Below, one piece after another: positions 24,199-35,511 of a stretch of DNA of 64,000 bases; position 1 is the first letter of the stretch, and each line of letters opens with the position of its first letter. The DNA is from Macrocystis pyrifera (Eukaryota > Sar > Phaeophyceae > Laminariales > Laminariaceae): positions 5,447,495 to 5,511,494 of the forward strand of contig JASSKH010000030.1 in assembly GCA_031763025.1 (NCBI GenBank), given 5' to 3'. The notes under the pieces were generated by a model, which had not been told where the DNA came from, ran no database searches, and worked only from the letters and a program-made list of their open reading frames with translations. The position numbers and the translations under genes are program-made.

Positions 24199-24397
24199 AA
24201 GTGCTGTTTACGGGTCTGGTCAAACCTCGCGGGTCGGGTCGGGTCGGGCCGGGTCCGGTCAGGGTGACTTGGCCTGATTCGTGAGAATTTGAAAACCTCC
24301 TGACCGGACCCGACCCGACCCGTGAGATTTTGAAGACCTCCTGGCCCGATTGCCCCTGCCGCTCGCGGGTCGGGTCACATGACCCGTGAACAGCCTG
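24199..24397. mobile_element. hAT-like CGGGT fold-back element
   Basis: CGGGTCGGGTCGGGTCGGGC on the left arm faces CCGGACCCGACCCGACCCG on the right arm, ending in GTGAACAGCCTG. The left terminus has decayed to GTGCTGTT. Confidence 0.55.
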
Positions 24398-24814
24398 ACG
24401 AAACAACGGAAGCACATTGATTGGGGCCTTTCAATTTTACCAATCCGCCTGAGGACTTTACAATTAAAATTCGGTAAAAATGGAATATAGACGAGACGTA
24501 CTACCACAGCTTGCAAAGTTGAGTATCAACTATTTAATCAGTCGAACTCACAGCTGGTGTATTTCAAAAATTATAATTTGACAAAAAAACACACACACAC
24601 ACACACGTGAATAGTCGGTGAATGTGAATGATGTCGTGGGCCCCAACGGAATAACTCGTCGTATCCGGGAAGAGTTTGTTTGCGATACACATTGCACCAG
24701 AGACGCCATCAGCAATATCTGTTGTTGTTGTTGTTGAGGTAGTGGATATGCTTCTCTTGAACATACCCCACCTACTATACCTTACGAGTACATCCATCTA
24801 CATTATTTCTACTA

Positions 24815-24929
24815 TTACGGAGGTCCATAGTTAATAGGACCTATGGTATACATAAAAACCTACTTCGAAGTATATATTTACCTATTTTTACTAACAATAT
24901 TTGGTCCTATTTACTATGGTCCCCCGTAA
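24815..24929. mobile_element. TA-flanked MITE, copy 5
   Basis: Near-consensus copy with a 9-bp insertion in the centre; TA lies at 24813 and 24930. Confidence 0.75.
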
Positions 24930-24953
24930 TAGCATTATTATACCGTATACCGT

Positions 24954-25824
24954 AGTAATGCGAGTAAACGCCCCCCGGGGCGCTATTATTTTGCAGGTGT
25001 AAAAAGACGCGCCGGGGCGTTTTTACTGTGATACCGGGGGCGTTTTCTGAAAAAAAAACGGGGCTTTTGGCCCCCCGGGGCGATACGAAAAAACAAGAAA
25101 AAATCACACATCTCTCTCACACGCACACAGCAACAGCAGCAAGGCACAGCAGCAAGCAGGTGTTGATCATGTCGCAACCCAGCAGCACCGACAAGGCACC
25201 CATCACCGACAAAAGCACTGACGATCCATCAAGCTTGCGTCGTCCTGGTGAAGCGGCGCCCACCCGACGAGAGGAGGCACGCCAGCCCCAGTTCCCGCGC
25301 CTGTTGCTCGGGTGGTGCAGCGCGGATCAGTCCCTCGCGTTTACCCTCCGACATCTGAACTGGAGCGATCAGTGGAGCCGAAGGGGCGGCACTCCTACTC
25401 GACAGCGACGAAGCGCGGGGTGATCGACTACACCCGCCTCCGCTGCGACGACGGCGGCCTCTTGGGAAACTGTGGAGCGGCGACCGGGCTGGGACAGGGA
25501 CTCTGTGTCCGCGTCTAACTTTGTCTGTTTTGCTGTTGTCGCGCAAAACATGACCAACCTACATCCCAGGCATGAAGTTTCCTATGAAAAGCACGCCTTT
25601 GCCTGCCTCGGAAACACCTCCATCTCCCACACTCAAAAGACTTCGGCCCCGGGGTTGTTTACCCAAAAAAATTATAGGGGGGGCATTTACTGTGAGGCGG
25701 GGGCGTTTTTTCGCATTTTTGTTTTGACAGGAGGCGTTTACTCTGGATTTTGGCCGTTTTCGCTAAAAATAGCGCCCCGGGGCGTTTACCGCGAGGGGGG
25801 CGTTTACTCTCCCATTATAATAAT
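24954..25824 (+). mobile_element. TIR DNA transposon remnant with internal frame
   Basis: The ends are inverted: GAGTAAACGCCCC...GGGGCGCTATT on the left and AATAGCGCCCCGGGGCG...GGGCGTTTACTC on the right. Sub-terminal GGGGCGTTT motifs repeat on both sides. Between them a frame starts at an ATG at 25170 (MSQPSSTDKAPITDK) and shifts near 25300 into a second frame containing EPKGRHSYSTATKRGVIDYT and ending in a stop near 25516. That last segment resembles the N-terminal helix-turn-helix found in several transposases ((K/R)xSY....KR.VI.Y). This reads as a non-autonomous or decayed DNA transposon. The superfamily is not clear to me, and no target duplication is resolved. Confidence 0.5.
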
Positions 25825-26229
25825 TATGGTAAACAAAGAGCGTTGAGTTTGTAGAGAGGTGCGATCGATTTTCAGCGCTCGCTTTTTCATCATTCCTGAA
25901 CGGGAAGGTTTCCAATACCGAACAAGGCATTTTTCGGAAAGATCACTGGTCGAGAGCCTTCCGAAAACGTGATGAATAATAATGTTCTACTTTTTATTTA
26001 GAGCCCGTCTTAACGGGGAATACTAAATTTCGTTCAATCAGATGCAAATTAAATTAGAAAAAAAAACCAAGTCAAATTGAAAGAACCGAAAGTCCTCGAT
26101 AAGATGGGCCCTTAATGAACACCCTTTTCTACCGATCGTTGTCGAGAAAACGAGCGTTACGAAAAAAGAAACGCTCGTCTTCTTCTTTACGGTAATATCA
26201 ATATCGCACTCCCTACCGCACTTCAAGTA

Positions 26230-26335
26230 TTACGGGGGGGCCATAGTTAATAGTACCAAATATTGTTAGTAAAAATAGGTAAATATAAAGGTTTTTATTT
26301 ATACCATAGGTCCTATTAACTATGGACCCCCGTAC
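26230..26335. mobile_element. TA-flanked MITE, copy 6
   Basis: Near-consensus, with TA at 26228 and 26336. The centre TTTATTTATACCATAGG lies in the opposite orientation to copy 5. Confidence 0.75.
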
Positions 26336-27310
26336 TAGTAATATTTCACTACGTCTGTTGTTGTTGTTGCTTTTGGTGCACCGCCCGCACTCGTAACTTG
26401 GAGGTGTATAGCTCTCTACCTCTGTCCTTTGTGGATACTGCTGGTGTACGAGTAGTCAGCAGTACCGGTACGTACCAGAGGTTGTTATTATTATTATTAT
26501 TAATAATAGTAACGAAAACAATGCAACGATACTCGTATTGGTCGACCTCTTCGTACGTAATAGGTCCGTGTACGACGCGTACGCACGTACACATACATAC
26601 TGGTATACAACAACAGCAGCACATCAACACCAAGGCAACCAGGTACCAGGTGTATATATACCACTGCTACTGCTGCTGTTACTACTTACCAGGTAGTACA
26701 GTAGTACAAGTACACGTACACGGTGCAAGTCCGACATTGGGCATAAACCACACTGTCTCAGAACTATAGTACTACACCTGTAGCGCGGGGGAAAAAATGT
26801 TGGATCACGGCACGTTACATTGTACCGATATGTACGGAAATTTAAGGAACATATTAATACTTATATTAATATGTATAATATCCTTAAATTTATGGACAAA
26901 GCGGTATGTGCTCGCTGGATCGTGAGATAGCTGCATACTTAAACTTCTAGGAGGGGACGTGGTCCCGAAAGGACAGAACATCCGCGCAATGCCTCAATAG
27001 TTCCCTTTCTCCCTCCGAGGCTACCTACCTGGCACGTTTACACGCGTACACTCCTACTCTCTACGTGCCTGTAACTCTACCCCCTCTCGTGCGACGACGT
27101 TGGTACGACATACCAGGAATACGCATAATACGACGCGCATTGAAAAAAATTAAACGTGAGATGACGGTTTCATTTTCATGTACACGCCACACAAAATTAT
27201 GCAAACCCTTTGGATCTTGTGGATCTTTCTACAGGCTTGGCACACACCTTACCTGCTGCACGATTGTACAGCGTGTGTGAGGCAATGTCCCAGGCTTAGA
27301 AGGCCGAGCA
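26336..27310. other. Intergenic, upstream of CEP131
   Basis: A palindromic TTTAAGGA...TCCTTAAA unit (about 26838-26898) belongs loosely to the short MITE family. TACCAGGTA occurs at 26687. The stretch from 27000 to 27310 should contain the CEP131 promoter or a missed upstream exon; possible splice acceptors (CTACAG, CCCAG) near 27235 and 27293 leave that open. Confidence 0.35.
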
Positions 27311-28319
27311 ATGTCTCGAGGCACTGACGTCGGGTACAGAAGGGGCAGCGGCGGAGTCGAGGCCGCGGCCTCAGCGGGCAGATCCTCAGAGTTAGAGGGT
27401 GCCGCCGAGTCGAGAAAGTTCAGCAGCATCCTGGCCTACCTCGACCAAGTGTCCGAGAACAACAACAACAACCACAACAATAATGACAGCATTTCGACGA
27501 TAGGCAGGAGGAGGAGCTCGTCTCCTCGTGCTTGTGCTCGGCAGCAAGAAGCCCTCGACGCCCGGTCGCCGTCGTCGTCACCGTTGTCAGTGTCGCTGCT
27601 AGCGTCGCCATCGACTTCGTCTTCAGGCAGACTTCATCAGACGAATAGTCGTCGCCGGCACCAGCGCGAGCAGCAGCAGCAGCAGCAGCAGGGTGGGAGA
27701 TCTTCCCACCTCCACCGAGAAGGTGGGCAAGCAACACTCCAAAAAGGAGCAGGAAGAGCAAAAAAGGAAGAAGATGGGCGGAGGATGCGTGAAGGCCGTC
27801 GTGCTCCTTGGGACAGTTCCGTCAAGCAGGGGCCCACCACCACCATCAACACCGCCACCATGGCACAACAACGTCGCAGTGGCGGTGGCAGCGGCAGCGG
27901 CAGAGGCGGTTGCGGCAGAGACGGCGGCTTGTCGAGCTCCCCACAGCGTAGAGAGGCGTTAGCGTCGAGTGGACGAGGCCAGATTTCCGCAGGTGGTCAG
28001 AAAGAGGGCCGGACAGCTACTGGCATCCCCTGGAAAGGAGGTACCACGCCCGACGTCACAAAACTAAGCCGCCGTCGCCAGGTTTTGAATTCTCCTGGCG
28101 ACCGTCGCTATTCGGCTATGGGGAAGCTTACGTCGTCGACCTGTGACGACCGCACTGCAGAGGGCGGCATCGGTGGCGGCGGCGGCGGCGTTGGTGACAG
28201 TCACATCACTCGAAGGGCTCCCGACAAAGAACCCAACAAAAATTGCACAACAGTCAGAACAGGGACGGGGGCGGAAGCTCCGGCAGCATCAGCAGCATCA
28301 GCAACATCAGCATTAGCAT

Positions 28320-28350
<31 letters not shown>

Positions 28351-28882
28351 GGTAGGGACTGAGACCGCCGCCGGTGACGGGCAGTCACAACCACAACGAC
28401 GACTAAGACAGCGACGATGGGTGTGGGATGAGTGGGGTGACGAAGAAAACGCAGCCACTTCCTTATTATCTCCTTCCGCCCACGCCCACGACGGGGCGAC
28501 AAGGATCGACTTGATCACGAGTAGACGCAGCAGCAGCAGCAGCAGCGGCAGCAACAGTCACAGCTGCAGCAGCAGTAGCAACGACAGTAGCAGGCACAAC
28601 GGGGTTACGAGTCACCCGGTGACGATCCCCCGGTCGTTGTTGGTGCCGTCCACAACGCATAAGTTCGCGGCAGACGCTACTCACACAGCTATCTTAGGCG
28701 AGCTGGGTTCAGCCGACCGGCCGCGAATTCTTCCTTCGACAACGACGGCGGCGACGACGAGGGGAGCATACACCGACAGCGGCTGTTCTGATGCGCGCAC
28801 CCCGGCGATGAGGCAAGCGTTCGAGGACGTGCAAACGACGGCTCGGACTATGAAAGCGGATCTCAAGCAGAGGAGGTCTGAT
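27311..28882 (+). CDS. CEP131: CEP131-like exon 1 (residues 1-524)
   Basis: The ATG at 27311 has an in-frame TGA about 35 bases upstream. The exon ends at the donor GAT|GTGAGT. Residues 37-46 (FSSILAYLDQ) match the short conserved motif that precedes the coiled coil in animal CEP131. The rest is disordered: Asn-, Gln-, Gly-, Ala- and Ser-rich tracts coded by CAG/CAA/GGC repeats. The last 40 residues (RQAFEDVQTTARTMKADLKQ) become helical and start the coiled coil. The start is my choice; an upstream exon could replace it. Confidence 0.7.
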
Positions 28883-29510
28883 GTGAGTAAATTCGCTGAC
28901 CTTGTTTCCGTTGTATACGACGTATGTAGCTGGGGAATATTTGCTGTTTGTACACGCGTGCTGCAGGTCTCCTCTCAAGGGACTTTATGTACGGGCTGGG
29001 GCACAGCAGTTATCAGAAGCAAATATGATGCATAATCATGAGGGGATATCTGGATTTTGGTTACATTGTGGATTCTGATTACTACAAATGCCCACCCCGT
29101 ATACAGTAGCCATAATGACATATTAGGTTTATTTGCTGATGGTGGCCGTTTGTTGTATCGCCGGGGTTAGAAAGTCGTACTATGGACTACCGCACTACCC
29201 GTTTACCGAATAGAGGTGCCCCGAGTACCTATAGGTACTACTCGTGTACGTACGAGCATCAAATCTTTCTTCAAGTTACCTAATCATTTTTCTTCATATT
29301 GTTCGTCCCCCCATCTATTGACTGTATAGTCTCTTCGCCCTACTTCTCCGGCTCTCCCCCTAAAAAAACCTCAGACCCGGGGCCACGTAGCGGGTGCTCT
29401 TTCCTACTACAGTACACCTACTACTTTACGAAGGTGCAATGGCTTCATTTTTATGGCGGGGAGAGTCCAGCATATTTTCCCTCGTCGCCTCGCGTCGAAC
29501 GGAAAGGATT

Positions 29511-29569
<59 letters not shown>

Positions 29570-29748
29570 TTTGCGACCCCTGCTACCGCTGGTGGTGGTG
29601 GTGGTGGTGGTGGTGGTGTTGGCACTGCCGCTGCAACAAGCAAACAGACACGAGAACACACGTATGTCTCTAAATTCTGACTTCTGACCTCTGATTAATG
29701 TTTACCACCACCTAAAAGACGAAACAACAACGAACGTCCAACGGCCAG
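28883..29748 (+). other. CEP131 intron 1
   Basis: GTGAGT to CCAG. It contains a (CTG)n run at about 29512-29568 and a (GGT)n run at 29588-29620, which keep several chance frames open on both strands. Otherwise nothing is recognised. Confidence 0.5.
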
Positions 29749-29952
29749 GTGCTCGAGCTGAAGACGAACCTCCAGCGGGTGCGGGCCTCCAACGAGCGTC
29801 GTCGGGCGAAGCTGTCGGAACGGTGGACGGCGAGGGCTGCGGCAATCGCCGAGGAGAAGAGGTCGGCAGCAGAGCGGCAGAGGGTGTTCGCGAGGCAATT
29901 GGAAGGAGACGTGGACGCTCTGGAGGAAAAGCTAGGCGGGCTAGAACGACAG
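29749..29952 (+). CDS. CEP131: CEP131-like exon 2 (residues 525-592)
   Basis: Acceptor GGCCAG, phase 0, 68 codons: VLELKTNLQRVRASNERRR at the start and DVDALEEKLGGLERQ at the end, a continuous charged coiled coil. It aligns with the animal segment between the SILxxLD motif and the xGLEPE motif. The exon must end at CAG followed by GCATGC: no good GT donor follows in frame, so a GC donor is inferred and is supported by the phase of exon 3. Confidence 0.75.
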
Positions 29953-30049
29953 GCATGCTTTTTTTTGCTTTGTCATTCTCCCGGAATTTTCTTTGGGTTT
30001 CGCGGCTGACATGCAGCTTATTTTCTGCGCTTGTACGTGTCTATCTGTA

Positions 30050-30070
30050 TATTAGCTATCTCTCTATCTC

Positions 30071-30101
<31 letters not shown>

Positions 30102-30300
30102 CTCTATCTCTCTATCTCTCTATCTATCTATCTATATATCTAGCTATATGAATCTATAATATATATCCATCTATCTACATATCTATCTATATATCTCTCT
30201 ATCTACATATCTATCCATCTATGTATCCATCTATCTATTTATCTACCTGGTATCTATCTATCTATCTATCTACAGTATCTATCTATGTGTCGAATCATAT
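30050..30300. repeat. (CTAT)n microsatellite
   Basis: Imperfect CTAT/CTCTCTAT repeats of about 250 bp inside CEP131 intron 2. One TACCTGGTA word (30244-30252) interrupts it. Confidence 0.8.
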
Positions 30301-31065
30301 ATCCACAGCCTGTCGAGTCTACACTAGTCGACCCTATCTATGTACAGCAGTACCTACGTCTACTACTGTAGATAGATCTCCATACCCATCTCTACATTAT
30401 CTTCTGCATGTATCTCCATCCATCTATCCGCCCATCACAATCCTTGTTTATCACAAAGTATCACACGTCTAATTTAGCGCTACTTCCCGACCTCAACAGC
30501 AAACACTGCGCACTGCAGCTCCAGTGCTGTCGCACTGACCCTCAGTGACCCGGGGGGTGGCGCGACCCCCGCTGCCCCTCCCCCCCTCCTCCCGACAGAG
30601 TGGGACCTCATTCAATCAAACGTCACACTCCAAGGTGTGGGTTGACCATAAACCGTATACTCGGACCCGCCAAGGCCTCATCGAACTCGTCAGGTATTCT
30701 ACCGCTCTGGCGGCGAATATCGAATATTATCCCCGTTTAGTGCTCAAATCATAATCAAATGCATACTGTATTTTTACCAATTCAATACCCATCCCACGGT
30801 ACATAGGAGTTGACCTCGTCCTCGAGCGAGCAACCGTAGGTTTAGTGCGATACTTTTGCTGTTTTTTTTTTTCTTGTAGGACCTTACATACAGCGCGTAG
30901 AAATAGTGGTGGTCGGGTCGCGCAAAACAAAAAAAAACGTTTTTGTCGAAGCCATGTTTCAGGGTGACTCCTCACGGGATGGACCTCATGAAACAAGGCA
31001 CCACCCCACCCCTCAAGGGCATTGCTCCAAAAGGGGATGCTATGTTTACCGGCCAAACGGGGTTA

Positions 31066-31114
31066 AGTTCCTGACCCGACTAGCGGGTCGACACATGACC
31101 CGTGAAGAGCCCTG
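31066..31114. mobile_element. Right-end remnant of hAT-like CGGGT element
   Basis: ACCCGACTAGCGGGTCGAC followed by GACCCGTGAAGAGCCCTG preserves only the right terminus of the family. Confidence 0.45.
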
Positions 31115-31202
31115 CTTTTTTTTCTGCATGATTCGTACTTCCGCATTTCGTGGATGGGATCGTTCTATACCAGTATACCAGGTATACATACATACTTTTT
31201 TC

Positions 31203-31380
31203 TGAAGCGTGGGCGGGTTGACGTAGACTGAGTCCCTAGCTTGTCCAACAACCAACCAACGAAAAAGTCGAGGAGCGACGGTCGTCATGCCTCGAGCGGT
31301 CGGATGCCGCCGTGCTGTCCGATTCCGGAGGGTTCTCTCCATAGAACCCTCCCGCATCGGACAGCATTGCAAAAAAAACT
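31203..31380. mobile_element. Fold-back element, partial copy
   Basis: It carries the left arm of the 31.39 kb element (GTAGACTGAGTCCCTAGC, GTCCAAC, GGAGCGACGGTCGTCATG) and the central hairpin GAGGGTTCTCTCCATAGAAC, but only a short right arm (CGGACAGCATTGC). Confidence 0.55.
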
Positions 31381-31390
31381 GTTTTTTTTT

Positions 31391-31764
31391 TTTCATGAGA
31401 TCTCTGTCGAGGAACTCCATTCTCAAGGATGTTCGATATCGTAAAAGCGTAGGCGAGTGAGGTACAGTAGACTGAGCCCCGAGCTGTCCAACACCCGACA
31501 AAAAGCCTAGGAGCAGCGGTCGTCATGGCTCGAGCGGTTGGATGCCGTCAATGATTCCCACTGTGGGAGGGCTCTCCACGCTTGAGAGCCCTCCCACATC
31601 GGACAGCATTGCGGTGTCCAACCGCTAGAGCCATGACGACCGCCGCTCCTCGGCTTTGTCGGGTGTTGGACAGCTCGGGGCTCAGTCTACTGTACGCCAC
31701 CCGCCTACGCTTTTACCACGTCGAACATCGTCAAAAAAACAGTTCCTCCACAGAGCTCTCGTGA
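31391..31764. mobile_element. Fold-back element, intact copy
   Basis: Two inverted arms of about 170 bp are highly similar: left AGACTGAGCCCCGAGCTGTC, then GGTCGTCATGGCTCGAGCGG; right CCATGACGACCGCCGCTCC, then GACAGCTCGGGGCTCAGTC. The centre holds a smaller hairpin (GGGAGGGCTCTCCACG / GAGAGCCCTCCCAC). No coding frame is seen. It matches the Foldback style of class II element; the transposase source is unknown. Confidence 0.7.
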
Positions 31765-32421
31765 AAAATAAAAGTCACTTTTTTTTATGTCGAATGTGAG
31801 TTTTTAATTCACACGGGTCGAAAAAAAAAGGTGCTGCTGCTGTACGTACCCTGTACCCCTTTCGAGATCGCTGATCGACAAAGAGCATAAAGTTATTATT
31901 GGTACGACCGACCGCGGTGCAAAAAAAATTAGGGCTAAAAAAATGCCTCAGAATATAAAAAGAAGAACCAGGATCGGTATTTTTTTTGGCGTTGTTCGAC
32001 CGATCACTACCAAACGACGAAACCAACGAGCACACAAAGCAAATTAACGACATTTTTGAATAAGACAGACAATACACTTGCTACGTACGCACTTACCTAC
32101 GTACGCAAGGTTTTCTACCGGTAGTGCGAGGAGGAGCCATGATGACGGCCAATCCCGCCAATATTTCCTTGACGGCTGTCCCGTCAACTTTCATTATTGA
32201 CGGCTGTACCGTCAATTTTCATCGGCGTCTGTCCCGTCAAGGTTCCCTGACGGCTGTGATCTGTCAAAAGGGACGCAAATAAAACCCCTTTTTCTGATCA
32301 GTTTTTTTCCCTGGCTGACGGCTTCAATAACCGAGGAACTATATACACTACGGTACATACAGTATATACAGTACTGTACAATACCCGATGTCGCCAGAAC
32401 CCCCCTGTTTGTGTTTTTTGT

Positions 32422-32609
32422 CAGGGCTGTACGCGGGTCGGATCAAAACCTCGCGGGTCAGGTCGGCTTGGGTCGGATCGACTCGACCCGTGAGAGTTTG
32501 AAAACCTCGTGACCCGACCCGACCCGACCCGACCCCGATCCGACCCGTGAGATTTCGAAATGTCCCTGACCCGACCAGCGGGTCGGAACAATACCCGTGA
32601 AGAGCCCCG
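32422..32609. mobile_element. hAT-like CGGGT fold-back element
   Basis: CAGGGCTGTACGCGGGTC on the left and GTGAAGAGCCCCG on the right; CGGGT arms face CCCGACCCGACCCGACCCGA. Flanks TTTTTTGT and TTTTGCCT agree only partly. Confidence 0.6.
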
Positions 32610-32689
32610 TTTTGCCTTTCAACATGATTCGTAGTAAACCTGCTGCGATCCATGAATGGGACTGTTAAATAATCTATACCTAGGTACGT

Positions 32690-33090
32690 TTTTTTTCTTT
32701 CTAGCGTGTGAGGCGGGTGACGTGAGGTAGACTAAGGTGAGACCCGAGGTGTCCGACAAACACCGACAGCAAGAAGACGAGGAGCGGCGGGTCGTCACGA
32801 TCCGAGCGGTTGACTGATGCAATGCTTCTCCACGTGGGAGGGCTCTCCCTCTCTCTCCAAACAGACCGTCTGAGAGCTCTCCCACGTCGGGCACCATTGC
32901 GCCATCTGACCGCTCAAGCCATGACGACCGCCGCTCCTCGTCTCTTTTTTTTTTGGTTGGGGCGTTTCGTTGGACTAGCTCGGGGCTCACTCAGTCTACC
33001 GCCGTACGATACTTCACCCGCCTACGCTCGCCTTACGACATCGAAAAATCCTTAAGAAACTAGTCCTTCCGAAGAGCTCTCGTGAAAAAA
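32690..33090. mobile_element. Fold-back element, third copy
   Basis: Same arms as the 31.39 kb element with more substitutions: GGTAGACTAAGGTGAGACCC and GAGGAGCGGCGG on the left, CCGCCGCTCCTCG and CGGGGCTCACTCAGTCTAC on the right. It ends at GAGCTCTCGTGAAAAA. The central hairpin is again GGGAGGGCTCTCC. Confidence 0.65.
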
Positions 33091-33399
33091 ATCACTACGC
33101 GGAGGAGATGACTCTCCCGGGTCGCTCTCTCCACCGTCCCTGCCCCTCTCGGGGGAGGGGGTGAGGTCGGGTGAACCTGCCCACGCGTCCGTGGTGGCAG
33201 AAGCCGGTTCTGCTGAGTTGCAGCGGGAGGGGCGGGTTAAATTGACACACGCCACGATATTTCTAAACGTGGAAGTGCGGCGAGCTTCAGCGCTAATTTT
33301 ACCAAATCCGCCGGACGATTTGAAAACAAAAAAATGGGGAAAAAAAAAACAACTTTTTTTGGGGGGGGTGAGGTACAGTATACATACATACATACATAA

Positions 33400-33579
33400 A
33401 TATATACAGTATTAATAGTAGTCCCCCTCCTATAGTGCCTGTGGAGTAGTGCCGGTTGCGCGCTATGTTCATAAAATAATAAAAAACAACCGCGATATCG
33501 AGGATTTCGTCTGCCTGCTACACATAATGCCTGTGGAATCGCTTGTCACAGATGGGATTAACCAGTGCGGCAGTGTCCG

Positions 33580-33580
<1 letters not shown>
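33400..33580. repeat. AGTGCCGGT repeat element fragment
   Basis: AGTGCCGGTTGCGCGCTATG and, later, TGCCTGTGGAATCGCTTG also occur, inverted in order, at 55.5-55.75 kb. A second piece at 33876-33965 ends GACCGGCACTATATG. The ends AGTGCCGGT and ACCGGCACT are inverted, suggesting another TIR family. Confidence 0.4.
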
Positions 33581-33582
<2 letters not shown>

Positions 33583-33613
<31 letters not shown>

Positions 33614-33877
33614 CAGTAGTAGTGGTAGCAGTAGCAGAAGTGGTAGTGGTAGTAGTGGTAGTAGTAGTAGTAGTAGTGGTAGCAGTAGTGGTAGTGGTAG
33701 TAGTAGGCAGTAGCAGTAGTATTAATAGTAGTAGAAGTAGTATTACGGGGGTCCATAGTTAATAGGACCTATGGTATACATAAAAACCTCTGTATTTACC
33801 TATTTTTACTAGCAATATTTGGTCCTATTTACTATGGTCCCCCGTAATAGTAGTAGTAGTAGTAGTAGTAGTAGCCG
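33583..33877. repeat. (GTA)n microsatellite split by a MITE
   Basis: GTA/GTG triplets run from 33583 to 33742, are interrupted by MITE copy 7, and resume from 33848 to 33877. The TA inside GTA supplied the target site. Confidence 0.75.
33743..33847. mobile_element. TA-flanked MITE, copy 7
   Basis: Near-consensus copy inserted into a GTA array, bounded by TA at 33741 and 33848. The surrounding array gives a clean view of the target site. Confidence 0.85.
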
Positions 33878-34180
33878 GTTGCCGCTATTTATAGTGCCGG
33901 TATTGTTGGCTGGCTGGCGCAGACCGGCACTGTAAAGGGATCATTACTTGTAGACCGGCACTATATGTTCCTTCTAACGAGAGTGGCGTCAACCAACATG
34001 CCGGTAGCTTTAGTCGCAAAAGCGCGCTGTTGATAAGTACAATAGTAGTTGAACCATTCACTGCTGTCTGTCCTGTCGCCGCCACCGCTGCCGCTATATT
34101 TACCACACGGGGAAAAAAAAAATATATATATATATATATATGCATGCACCCTTTTCCCCTCCTCCAATGCGCGCCTTTTC

Positions 34181-34214
<34 letters not shown>

Positions 34215-34252
34215 CCCCCCCCTCCTCCCGCCCCTCGCTCAATCGATCAAAG

Positions 34253-34357
34253 GTCGGTCGTTTTCGCGATGGCAGGGGTCGAGATTGTGCGCTGGCCAGA
34301 GCCGAGGGAGCACGAGACCTCAAAAAGGCGCGAGAGGCGTGGATGGGTGCAGAAAAG
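34253..34357 (+). CDS. CEP131: CEP131-like exon 3 (residues 593-627)
   Basis: Thirty-five codons in phase 0 from AAAG|GTCGGT to AAG|GTAACC: VGRFRDGRGRDCALARAEGA, then RDLKKAREAWMGAEK. The last part aligns with the animal IKKLKELMSATEKARREKW segment. A pyrimidine-rich run of (TTG)n and C precedes the acceptor. An internal AG at 34275 would break the phase. Confidence 0.75.
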
Positions 34358-34879
34358 GTAACCAGTATATGATAGCACGAACCTCCTACTCGTACGGTTG
34401 CTACGATACTACCTTGAATGAGCCTGAAAGCCCGGTAACTGCCTGGGTTCAGGCATTGGGATCGTATTTGAAGTACTTGGAAAGTGTGTCTTAGATGGAA
34501 AACCAGGGGTTTTCCTAGCTCGGCATCACTGATGATGTAGAAGATGCATGCTGAGTAAAAAGTGGCGCTCGATGGGCTAATAAAGCTTAAGGAACGACGA
34601 ACTATAAGACGTTCAGATGCGGTTGAGAAAAGTGAAGGTGGGGGGGGGTGCAAACACTCCAGTTCCTCGATCTCGATGTCCGCTGATAGCAACGTCTATC
34701 GACGGCTTGTCGCTGCAACTCGTCGACCACAAAAACTGCCGAAAGGTCTTCTAAAATATCCCGTTACTAATAATGCGATGTCATACGTTTGAACCGCAGC
34801 TTATGAACAGCAACTTACGAAGCATTGACTCAATAGGCTATGTACTTACTGCCTACCAGGTATTTCCTGACAAAACGAT

Positions 34880-35205
34880 CCTAATATCTTTCATGTTGAT
34901 GCCCAAGCGGTCCTCATATCATCATAGTAATGCCTAAACGCTCCTCTTATCTTCATATTAATAATGCCCAAACGGTCCGCATATCTTCATATTAATGCCT
35001 AAACGGACCCCATATCTTCATATTAATGCCTAAACGGGTCCTCATATCTTCCTATTAATGCCTGCACGGTCCCCATATCTTCATATTAATGCCTAAACGG
35101 TCCTCATATCTTCATTTTATTGCCTAAACTGTCCTCCTATCTTCACATTAATGCCCAAACGGTCCTCATATGTCCATATCAATGCTTGGACGGTCCTCAT
35201 ATCAT
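34880..35205. repeat. 30-bp tandem array of MITE half-sites
   Basis: About ten units of the form ATGCCTAAACGGTCCTCATA, then TCTTCATATTA. The core AACGGTCCTCATAT equals the right arm of the short palindromic MITE (AGCGGTCCTTATAT), so the array looks like an amplified MITE end. Confidence 0.7.
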
Positions 35206-35511
35206 TCGCCCAGAGAGGTGTTAAGTGTAAGGCAGTACGTATGGACCTAGGGACCGCCTACTGCCAGCAGGTTGATGCCTTTGGCTCTGCTCTGGTCGCT
35301 CACACGAGGCACTTGTATGAGTTGCCGTTTGCCTCGCCAGATGTCTTCTGAACGAAGGGGCGAGGCACTCATCAGAAAAGGCAGGCGATAACGCCTGCCA
35401 AGTACGATGCGGGGACGCTTGCTACAAATGATAATGCCGAAACAGGGGAGAGGGGATACCATAACAGTAGTATGGCAGGGGTGGATGAAAATGTTATTAT
35501 GACTTGAGCTA

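Larger units (their letters stand above)
29953..34252 (+). other. CEP131 intron 2, probable GC-AG intron, 4.3 kb
   Basis: It starts with GC (CAG|GCATGC) and ends TCAAAG. It contains a (CTAT)n microsatellite at about 30050-30300, three copies of a large fold-back element (31.2-33.1 kb), two hAT-like CGGGT pieces, short GACGGCTGTCCCGTCAA tandem units (about 32170-32265), a (GTA)n run and MITE copy 7. Confidence 0.6.
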
